Below are positions 56,596 to 64,000 of a DNA stretch of 64,000 bases, in pieces; position 1 is the stretch's first letter, and each line of letters begins with the position of its first letter. Under the pieces are notes generated by a model, which did no database searches, was not told the DNA's origin, and worked only from the letters and a program-made list of their open reading frames with translations. The translations under genes were made by a program, and so were the position numbers. This stretch comes from Dichomitus squalens LYAD-421 SS1. Lineage: Eukaryota; Basidiomycota; Agaricomycetes; Polyporales; Polyporaceae. The stretch spans positions 96,188-160,187 of the forward strand of contig NW_006766915.1 of assembly GCF_000275845.1 (NCBI RefSeq), written 5' to 3'.

Positions 56596-56827
56596 CTACG
56601 AGTGGAAGGTCGTGCATCCGTCTGTCATGGTGGAAAAAAGACGACGTGCTGCGCGCCGCGGGCCACTTCGGTAACAACCCGAGCCTATAGGGTGCATGGC
56701 ACATTTTGACACGAAGAGGAGTGGTTTGCAAAGAGCCTTACTCACCGAGAGCCTTGGCGACTCCGCGCGCAGTCTGGCGTCGCGGCATCCGCATGCATTT
56801 CATGTCGCTTCTCGGGCGACTTCCCAT
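56596..56827 (-). CDS. possible 56-residue basic protein
   Basis: A two-exon minus-strand model (56746-56827 and 56596-56684) with a well-formed 61 nt intron (GTGAGT to TATAG) gives MGSRPRSDMKCMRMPRRQTA... and ends DGCTTFHS. It is strongly Arg-rich. No family is recognised. A TTATAT element lies upstream on the minus strand near 56860, and the gene would share the short region up to 57093 with SAC6 as a divergent promoter. The splice sites and intron size are the main support. Confidence 0.33.
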
Positions 56828-57093
56828 CTGCGGGACGGGGCCGAAGCCCTGAGTGTCAAGATATAATGCTATAAGAGCCAAGCAGGAGTGCAGCGCAGCA
56901 GGATAGACGGTATGCGCGACCAGGCGGTGCAGTACAGGACGGCGCAGTGGGCGGAGGCAAGAGTGGCTGGGCAGGTGTCGGCGGTCGCGGCTGTTTGTGC
57001 ATATATCCGGCAACGACGTCAGCGGCCGTGGCTCACGCTTCCGCTCGTCCATCTCTCTGCCATCTACCCCATCATCTCCCTTTGTAACCAGCC
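56828..57093. promoter_or_regulatory. SAC6 upstream region, possibly divergent promoter
   Basis: A 266 bp interval between the small minus-strand candidate and the SAC6 start. Close to SAC6 it is pyrimidine-rich (57040-57085), typical of fungal leaders. A TATA-like element on the minus strand is near 56860. Confidence 0.35.
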
Positions 57094-59756
57094 ATGGATG
57101 CCTTCAGATTGCGCAAGAAATATCCAGAGGTCTCAAACGACGAGATGCTCGACATGATCAATCGCTTCAAGTACGTGCGCGCGCTGTGGTGCGGAGAATG
57201 ATGGCGCATCTTGATCGCGCATTCTTCGTAGTGCGATATCGACCGACACCCCCGGGCGTGTCGACAAGCAGCGCGTGCTGCAATCGCTACAGGCCAACGG
57301 AGAGTCGTACGATCGTGCGCGAGAGGTCTTGAAGCACGTAAGCGTCGACTCGAGTGGCAAGGTCGAGCTTGAGGACTGGGTCGAGGTGCGCACATCCCTA
57401 TGGACCTTGGCGAGACGCCTTTGGGAATACTGATAACTTGAACGTCACCATAGCTCAACGTGAAGCTTCGGAGTGAAACGAAGGATGCGCTGCTTCCTTC
57501 AAGAGCAGGCAAAGTCACAGTCCACGGTTCTAACGCCAACGTCAGCCATACAATCAACGAAGACGAACGCGCTGAGTTCACCAATCATATCAATGCTGTG
57601 AGTACATCGGTCCCTATGCTATTACAAATACAGGGAAACGCAAGGAGGACAGTTGCTGTTTTAGGGGGAAAGCGATCAAACAGCTTCCCTCGAGCTATCT
57701 GCCCCACAGTATGGACGGGTCCACGCTATGGAGATTTTCTTCGCAGTAAAAGAGGCATGTTGAGTCGCAAGCGCGTCGGATTCGCGGTCGAACCCCGTAC
57801 TATCTCCACATGTCTTTTCGCCAGATTTCTCCTCGCCGAACCTGCTATATGACGTTTCCACATCTCTTTTGTCCAAGAACTGATGCAGAATCGACTGCAG
57901 GTTCTCGAGGGAGACCCTGATATCGGACACCGGCTCCCAATTCCGACCAACACAATGCAACTCTTCGACGAGTGCAGGGACGGTCTCATCCTCTGTAAAC
58001 TCATTAACGACTCCGTACCAGACACCATCGATGTCCGTGTCCTGAACAAGCCCACGGCGAAGAAGCCGCTCAACGCCTTCCAAATGACCGAGAACAACAA
58101 CATTGTCATCACGTCCGCCAAGGCTATTGGTTGCTCCGTCGTCAACATCGGTCCGACTGATCTTGCGGAGGGGCGAGAGCACCTCATTCTCGGTCTCATC
58201 TGGCAGGTTATCCGTCGAGGACTGCTCGCGCAAGTCGATATCAAGCTGCACCCGGAGTTGTACCGCCTGTGCGAGGAGGGCGAGACGATCGAGGACCTGC
58301 TTCGGTTGACGCCTGATCAGATCCTCCTGAGATGGTTCAACTACCATTTGAAAGCGGCTGGCTGGAAGCGACGGTGCGCCATTTGCCGCGATGACACTAG
58401 TGCGGAGGCTTATCTTCATGACCGTATAGAGTAAACAACTTCAGCCGAGACGTGTCCGACGGAGAGAACTACACTGTGCTGCTCAACCAGCTCGTTCCGG
58501 ACAAATGCTCTCTGGCCCCACTTCAGGCGCGCGACGTCCGTCAACGTGCAGAGCAGGCGAGTTGGCCTCCACTACCTGATCAACAGTCATAGTTCTGACT
58601 ATTCGCGCAGGTGCTGCAAAACGCAGACGCGATTGGCTGCCGCAAATACCTCACGCCCCCGTCTCTCATCTCCGGTAACCCGCGACTGAACCTTGCCTTC
58701 GTCGCGAACCTCTTCAACAATTATCCTGGCCTTGCGCCGCTTGATGAGCAAGAGGCGAAGGACTATGGTGTTGTCGAGGACTTCGACGCCGAAGGCGAGC
58801 GCGAAGCGCGAGTCTTCACGCTTTGGCTCAACTCGCTCGGCGTCGAGCCCGCAGTATTCAACCTCTTCGAGAACCTCAGGGACGGTGTTGTGATCCTTCA
58901 GGCCTTCGATAAGATCATGCCTGGCTCCGTCGTGTGGCGTCGCGTCAGCAAGCCCAAGGCGGGTGCGCAGCAGGAAACATACACTAACGCGGACGGGGAA
59001 GAAGAGGACATCGGCGTCACTCCCAACCAGTCGAAGCTGTCGCGTTTCAAGCAGGTGGAGAATTGCAACTACGTCGTGGACCTCGGCAAGCAGAGCGGCA
59101 TGACGCTGGTTGGCATCCAGGGATCGGATATCGTCGACGGCAACAAGACACTTGTCCTCGGTCTCGTATGGCAACTCATGCGGTAAGTGATCTTGGGTCA
59201 GTGCACTGAGAGAGATGGTGCTGACGACGCTGCAGGAAAAACATCACTCAGACGCTCAGCTCGGTCTCGAAGGCGAGCCATGGGCGCCCGGTCAGCGATA
59301 CAGAGATCCTGAAGTGGGCAAACACGACGGCGCAGCGGGCCAAGCCTGGTGTGCGCCCCATCAGGTCGTTCAAGGACCCGGCGCTCACGACCGGTCTCTT
59401 CCTTCTCGACCTACTCGAGGCGCTCCGTCCGGGTATCGTTGACCCGACGCTCATAATCAACGTCAACGAGAACAGTGACTACGAGGATCGCAAGCAGAAT
59501 GGTAAGCCGCTTTTGCCTGTTGTGCGACGAGAAAGAGGGCTGATCTCCTGCGCGCGCTTTTATAGCCAAGCTCGCGATTTCTATTGCACGAAAGTTGAAC
59601 GCGCTCATCTTCCTGGTACCCGAGGATATTGTCGACGTCCGCCCTCGTTTGGTCAGTTCCCTTCTTCTGCTTTTTGAGCTGAGCCTCCTCCGTATTGACG
59701 CCGCTCGGTAGATCATGACCTTCGTTGGCAGTCTGATGGCTCTCGACAAGCAGTAA
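57094..59756 (+). CDS. SAC6: fimbrin (plastin), actin-bundling protein
   Basis: Fimbrin cross-links actin filaments at cortical patches and rings and supports endocytosis and tip growth. Nine exons: 57094-57170, 57232-57385, 57454-57597, 57901-58373, 58430-58556, 58611-59182, 59236-59501, 59566-59651, 59712-59756. They give 647 residues, the usual fungal length, all in phase. The N-terminus MDAFRLRKKYPEVSNDEM leads to an EF-hand-like region (SVDSSGKVELEDW). Four calponin-homology domains follow in two pairs. They include LFDECRDGLILCKLIN, PLNAFQMTENNNIVITSAKA, LILGLIWQVIRRG, SGNPRLNLAFVANLFNNYP, ENCNYVVDLGKQSG and LVLGLVWQLMRKN, and the end is MTFVGSLMALDKQ. Intron 5 is GC-AG (GCGAGT). Intron 3 is 303 nt, five times the usual size, and is open in frame for 87 codons before a stop. 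The gene looks intact. Confidence 0.97.
58557..58610 (+). other. GC-AG intron of SAC6
   Basis: Donor GAGCAG|GCGAGT, acceptor GCGCAG|GTG, 54 nt, phase 0. No GT donor gives the conserved RAEQVLQNADAIGC reading, so this intron uses the minor GC class. Confidence 0.85.
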
Positions 59757-60924
59757 ATTCCGAATGCCGAAGATGCATGTTTATCCTTCTGTCTCCTCTA
59801 ACGTTGAATATTCTAGTCTGCTGCTGGTTGACGTTCACCTCTATATTTTTTCGGTTATCTGTTTGGACTTGCGGTAGCGTTATGCCGTGTCTGTTGTAAT
59901 GGAGGAAAGCAGTAAGTCGAAGAAAGGCTCCTTGTATAACCCTACCGATGAAAAGATCATTGAGTCCAGTTCAATCCCCATGAAAATGCGTGCCACTTTG
60001 CACTGTGGAAACGAATGATGCTCTTCAGAGCGTAGTAAAGTAGTTCATCAGGGAATCGAACTCCGGCATCTGCCTGTTCAAGTAAATATAGACCCTGCGT
60101 TAAACCCCATGATCCTAGTGCGTCTCGAGGCGTACGGTGGTTTGGTGAGTTGCTGTCCTGCTTCTATCACGGCAGGCACGGGCCAGATTCTTGTGCGAAG
60201 AAAGGCGAGAGAAACTCGGGACAGTCTTAACTTCGCCCGGAAACATGGCATCTATACCACATCACGCAAATTGTTAACTTTCTTTACGCCTTTCTGAAAA
60301 TTGAACCTGAGAGAAAACTACGCCTTTCCTGCACGCTCACCCCGTCAGAGAAAATCTCCGGGAAGGGTCAGCTTTCACAGACTGAGCGCCAGAAAACCTT
60401 TGTGAAAGCTGACTATTGCGCCCCTTGCTCCACTCTGGCGAGTGGCACTCCAAAGTTGTTATGTTGTATGAGAAGAAACCTATGATATTTTTCTGTGAAA
60501 CTCACTGTGAAATTCATCCTACACTTCTGGGAGAAATGGAGGAGATTTCAGCTGTTCAAGTTAGGACTGTCCCGGAAAATCTCTTTCATTTCACAGGGTT
60601 GGATTACGCGCCCTGCCTGTCGTGTATGCTATTCGCCATGGAAGAATGTATGAAGACCGTCACTACACATCATCTAGAAGTGAGAACTAATTGGTGCAAG
60701 CGCTCCTTCTCTTTGCAGCATTTCGCCACTCGCTAGCTACCAGTCCTGTTCCACAGTGTCGCTTTGGAGGTGCAAGTACCCAATGTTTGTTAGACAGTTT
60801 CTGCAAGGCTTTTCTATACTACCTTTGGGAAGCCAACCCCTAACAAAAGGAGTGGAGTCGTAATTCGTATTGTTCTACATGGATGGTCCGAGACGAGCAT
60901 GAGTGGCTCAATGTCTCACCTCGA
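59757..60924. other. intergenic
   Basis: SAC6 3' UTR and sequence with AT-rich patches. No gene supported. A hairpin-forming inverted repeat lies at 60367-60413. Confidence 0.45.
60367..60413. repeat. 13 bp inverted repeat, 21 bp loop
   Basis: GTCAGCTTTCACA (60367-60379) and its exact reverse complement TGTGAAAGCTGAC (60401-60413). No target duplication was found around it. It could be a hairpin or a scrap of an inverted-repeat element. Confidence 0.8.
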
Positions 60925-60933
60925 TATAAAAGG
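60925..60933 (+). promoter_or_regulatory. TATA box
   Basis: TATAAAAGG, a strong TATA consensus, followed by a pyrimidine-rich stretch (60960-61000) and an ATG at 61018. It probably starts a transcript to the right. Confidence 0.5.
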
Positions 60934-61017
60934 ACCCAGTTGAGGGCGCATCATTCTGCAAGTCCTCTTCCGCTTGCTCCCTCCGTGATAGTCTCCAACA
61001 CTTGCCTTGACCCGCTC

Positions 61018-61268
61018 ATGGCAGTTTCGTTGGTCGATGGCCTAACCGAAGAGCTCGTGGCTCATACGACTTTGGTGACGTCGACAAGCTAGCCACCCAA
61101 CGATGGTCCATCAGTGGGCTCTGTACCCTCAGTCTGGCGATCACGCTCACATCATTACAGACAGTCGCACAGATGAGTAGCGCGTCGGCGACAACGTTGC
61201 GGGCGCACGTCCTTGATATAATTATATACAACACGAGGAGCAGTGGAGAGCGTGATAGACAAATGTGA
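61018..61268 (+). CDS. possible small two-exon gene behind a TATA box
   Basis: The first ATG after the TATA box begins MAVSLVDGLTEELVAHTTL. Without splicing it stops after 24 codons (61090-61092). With an 86 nt intron (61075-61160, GTGACG to TACAG, phase 0) it continues TVAQMSSASATTLRAHVLDI to TGA at 61266-61268, giving 54 residues. The donor is weak. It would converge with the minus-strand gene at 61396-61670. No family recognised. Confidence 0.3.
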
Positions 61269-61395
61269 TCCGGAGGTACAACACGTATAGCGAGCACGAG
61301 ATAGTACATAGCAATGAGTCCGATGGCAAAACAGGCGAATATGTGAGCGTATGGGTGTGGTGAGCACCACGTATGCCGCAGAAGGCAGGCATAAA

Positions 61396-61670
61396 TCAGA
61401 TGTCGGAAGCCCACGGATACACGGGGGCAGGAGGAGGCTGGGCAACAACCGGGGCCGGAGCGGGGCCCTCAACCCTACAGAAAGTAGTGAGCAACTGGAC
61501 GCGCCTGTGTTGGAGACAGCAGCTGACCTGGCTTCTAGAGGCCCATTAGTGGGCCTCAGGACTCTCCGCAGAGAGCCATGAACGAGTGGGGGAAGGGCGG
61601 GAGTGAGGGAGCGCGGAGGCGCGTTTTCGTCGCGCCGTTGGCGGCGGTGAGAGGCTTGCGCGGGGAACAT
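61396..61670 (-). CDS. small Arg/Pro-rich hypothetical protein
   Basis: Two minus-strand exons (61528-61670 and 61396-61474) with a standard 53 nt intron (GTCAGC to TGTAG) give 73 residues in phase. The N-terminal part is basic (MFPAQASHRRQRRDENAPPR), the middle Leu/Pro-rich. The end is a neat Pro/Ala/Val tail, APAPVVAQPPPAPVYPWASD. The second exon has strong GC3 bias and stops before clear 3' UTR-like sequence. No family recognised. The frame is open upstream of the chosen ATG, so an earlier start or another 5' exon is possible. Confidence 0.42.
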
Positions 61671-62431
61671 ACCAGTGGTGGTGGTGGTGTGATAAGAGCA
61701 GAGAGTTCGACCGTGACGGTACGCGACAAAACTGAGGGCGTCTGTTCGCGGTACTCGGCCTGACAGCCCGTTTCGCGGTCTGACCCTTGATCTCGCGCCG
61801 CGCCTGCTTCCTAAGGCAAGTCCCAAAACTCCGCAGAAGAGCCTTTTGGGTGACTCTCGGTCGGTCACTCGTCGAACCGACAACCGACCCATGCGTGCTG
61901 CTCAGCGCCAAACATGAGCTGAATGGAATAGTCAACTTGCAGTGTATCATTTTCTCCCCCGTGTTCTTACCTTACACGTAGTGGCTCCGGCCATGTGGAA
62001 CGACATTAGGAACCTGCTCGCCAGTTGCAGAGACACAACCGTGACGATGGAGGAAAACTCGAGCGGATGTCTGTCTTAACCTGACGGTCTACTGCCTGCA
62101 ATGCGAGCAAAGGTCAGACATCCCTACACGTGCTCCGTCTAATGACTTACTATGAATGCTAAAAACGACTTTGGTTTTGGTAGCAGACCGCGCCTCCATC
62201 CCTACTTCGGGCTTGATCGACCGAGTTGTCTGTTTAATTAGTATAAAGTCCGATATTGGGTCGCAAAGGTCCTCAAGTTAGCCTAAACGGATAGGTTGGG
62301 ATACGGCTCCGGCCTACTGCGAGTGAAGCAACGTGCCTTTGGCTGCAATTCAACACATTCATGGTCATGGTGAAGCATGCAAGTTCAACCTGCCCAAATC
62401 AGACTATGCGGACAGGACTGAAACAACGTAC
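61671..62431. other. intergenic
   Basis: No gene is supported. Confidence 0.4.
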
Positions 62432-62735
62432 CAGGCATAAAGGTCGTCGTCGTGTCTTAAGATAATCCGTCTTGGTGAGCGCGATATGTCTTGTAGAGGT
62501 TCAGTCACTAATTTGACCAGTGCTCGTATTAGATCATCGTACTGCTTGTCAATATGTTTCCGGGTGTATCTCGCCGCCATTTCCCCAAGATTGCGTCTCT
62601 CAGCGTCCTCTACTCCATCAGGACCTGCGAACGATATGAAGATGTTAGAAACGATCCGTTGTGGGAGCGGGCAAGGGAACATACGCTTCTTATCTCTCAG
62701 CAAGCATACCAGAACGTCGTGGGTCCTCCTCAGGT
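62432..62735 (-). CDS. unrecognised gene fragment with a clear intron
   Basis: On the minus strand, an exon from about 62735 (reading RRTHDVLVCLLRDKKR) joins through a typical 60 nt intron (62625-62684, GTATGT to GCAG, branch-like TTTCTAAC) to an exon 62432-62624. The second exon reads MAARYTRKHIDKQYDDLIRA and then LVKLVTEPLQDI before a GTACGT donor. The helical pattern loosely recalls the N-terminal half of fungal P450s, but no diagnostic motif (ExxR, heme Cys) was found. The start and remaining exons are not identified, so it may be a broken gene. A TATA-like element lies at 63257-63264 on the same strand. Confidence 0.3.
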
Positions 62736-63572
62736 AAGGTAACTCTACGGTGTACGTGCAACACAAATTCTAAGGGGTTAAGCGTCCATATGTACAGAAT
62801 GCGCTAGGTTTGAACACGACTCAGGGTCACAGCCTCTTCAAATGCATTCTGACAGTCTACGAGGCCACTTCGCAACGATATTGGCCGTACATACGTTCCT
62901 ATGAATGACTGTCATCGCCACCACTGGTCTCTAGGTCTGTTATCCGACAATGCGAGTCCAGGTCAGCATTAGTGGAAGCAACAGTTGAGATGCGACTTCA
63001 AGCCGGCATCTTGTTTTGCTGGCACAACGCATGCGATCGGCGCCCATGCACTGCATTTGAAGCCACGCCGTGATTGGCCAGCATCTTTCGTGTCTTGGCG
63101 TGCGCGCCTGTCTGGAAATTGAATCACGAGTAGCTCAGGGCTGTGTTTCCATTGAGGACTTGCACCTACTAGTATGTACCATTTCGTATCGAACCTCTTC
63201 TGTTGAGCCTCTTCCTCAAGTTCAACAATGCTATCAAACGAGACTCCGTTATCGTACTTATATAGCCTATACGCTCTGAGGTGTTGTCGCTGTCCCCCTG
63301 CTACCGCCTGTAGTGGAAATTCGTCGATTCGACTTCCGCTATGACCTCTGGTCGTCTCAATGCAAACAGTTCTAATGTACGAAGCCATAGATCAACAGGA
63401 AAATTGGCACCCAAAGCATACGGAACGGCAGTCAGCTTGTCGACTACCAAGATAGCCCATATCCCAGTCGCAGAGTTTTGACACAATGACGGTATCCAAC
63501 TAATACAGGCCAACGTCTACAAATACACGAGAAAGCGTCTGCGTTCACTTCAACGACCTTAGCCAGTCGATA
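62736..63572. other. intergenic, doubtful minus-strand frames
   Basis: Minus-strand frames at 62969-63388 and 63301-63513 look partly protein-like (VDLWLRTLELFALRRPEVIA) but need frame changes and have no motif. They may be relics of the same broken gene. Confidence 0.3.
63257..63264 (-). promoter_or_regulatory. TATA-like element
   Basis: TATATAAG on the minus strand. It could serve the fragment at 62432-62735, but the first ATG after it opens only a short frame. Confidence 0.25.
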
Positions 63573-64000
63573 TCAGTCAATAGGTTCCAAGAGGGAGTAC
63601 CACTTCCCCGCATCCTTCAATAATCCCTCGATCAGTTTCATGCCCTCCAACACCTTCTCTTCCTCAAGACGCTTCCCCACCACTTGCACGCCTACCGGGA
63701 GTCCGTGCATCTTGTTGGCGTCGTACATCTTGTACATATCACGCTCAACAGTATTCCTAGGTGCGAACTTCCCTAGCGCATCCAGATCCTTGTCGACGTG
63801 AGTCACGGGGAGCACACCAGCCGAGTAATCCAGCTGCAGGGAGGGCTTAGCATAGGGCCTGAGCCTCTGGAGTAAAGAAAGACGCACTATGTTCCATAGG
63901 AATGTATAGCCGCATCCCCTGAATCCTTCCTTCATCCCTTTGTGTGGCGTCGCAGGGAGGGCATTGGGCACAGTCAGAATGAAGTCAAAGGCTTCGTCTC
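63573..64000 (-). CDS. amidase-signature enzyme, C-terminal part
   Basis: Amidase-signature hydrolases cleave carboxamides, for example acetamide or fatty-acid amides, with a Ser-cisSer-Lys triad. Only the C-terminal part is inside the window; the gene runs off the right edge. Two minus-strand exons are visible: 63888-64000 (partial) and 63573-63833. They are separated by a 54 nt in-frame, stop-free intron (GTGCGT to TGCAG). The spliced reading FLWNILDYSAGVLPVTHVDK and AMHGLPVGVQVVGKRLEEE-type region (here MHGLPVGVQVVGKRLEEEKV) is highly typical of fungal acetamidase/FAAH-like enzymes. The upstream edge reads DEAFDFILTVPNALPATPHK. The ending EPID has no peroxisomal signal. The catalytic residues lie outside the window. 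Confidence 0.9.
   Translation of the reverse strand, partial: DEAFDFILTVPNALPATPHKGMKEGFRGCGYTFLWNIVRLSLLQRLRPYAKPSLQLDYSAGVLPVTHVDKDLDALGKFAPRNTVERDMYKMYDANKMHGLPVGVQVVGKRLEEEKVLEGMKLIEGLLKDAGKWYSLLEPID

Noticed and set aside
57460..57852. Extra 130-codon plus-strand frame within SAC6
   Set aside because: It begins in exon 3 and reads into the 303 nt intron; the fimbrin sequence continues only after the acceptor at 57900.
60040..60110. tRNA-like T-arm (minus-strand GTTCGATTCCC)
   Set aside because: The T stem does not pair properly and no acceptor stem or anticodon arm fits; no tRNA gene was found anywhere in the window.
1..64000. Search for CRISPR arrays, rRNA, LTR retroelements, biosynthetic clusters or defence-type systems
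   Set aside because: No spaced repeat array, rRNA-like sequence, long direct terminal repeats, polymerase or core biosynthetic enzyme was seen by eye.

Overview
This window reads as nuclear DNA of an Agaricomycete (basidiomycete) fungus, most likely a polypore-type wood-decay species. Genes are cut by many 45-90 nt GT-AG introns, coding sequence is GC-rich, and conserved proteins have basidiomycete-style sequences. The order is inferred from family resemblance, not from a search. No bacterial, viral or organellar signal was seen. All spliced models below were assembled by hand and checked only for splice consensus, reading phase and fit to family motifs.

Layout. 1-4.0 kb is gene-poor and holds a decayed seven-helix membrane-protein gene (1425-2851). 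4.0-6.8 kb has a disordered nuclear-type protein and the peroxisomal import factor PEX13. 6.8-10.6 kb is mostly relic sequence with a second membrane-protein remnant near 9 kb. 10.6-13.3 kb has a C2H2-like zinc-finger gene and a small basic proline/threonine-rich gene. 14.1-14.6 kb (minus strand) is a complete five-exon PMP3 proteolipid gene. 16.4-19.3 kb is a large low-complexity protein. 22.24-23.94 kb is a hAT-type DNA transposon fragment with perfect terminal inverted repeats and an 8 bp target duplication. It is interrupted by an assembly gap whose two flanks are identical. 24-29 kb is gene-poor. 29.4-32.1 kb is a Ser/Pro-rich protein with a conserved RNA-binding-like tail. 33.5-34.9 kb (minus) is a Rossmann/NmrA-like protein.

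From 39.4 to 53.3 kb four conserved genes all lie on the minus strand: a 1557-residue coiled-coil protein with a J-like C-terminus, a bestrophin-like anion channel, an omega-like glutathione transferase and FKBP12. The plus-strand fimbrin gene SAC6 follows (57.1-59.8 kb). After relic sequence and a few small candidate genes, the C-terminal part of an amidase enters from the right edge (minus). Conserved housekeeping genes are separated by 2-5 kb stretches of decayed sequence. I see no operon, biosynthetic cluster or defence system, and no clear new biological system.

The most rewarding observations concern gene architecture: a 4-nt internal micro-exon in the glutathione transferase, an 18-nt exon in PMP3, an FKBP12 coding exon consisting only of ATG, a GC-AG intron in SAC6, and stop-free in-frame introns in PEX13 and the zinc-finger gene. 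The transposon and its probable assembly artefact are also worth attention.
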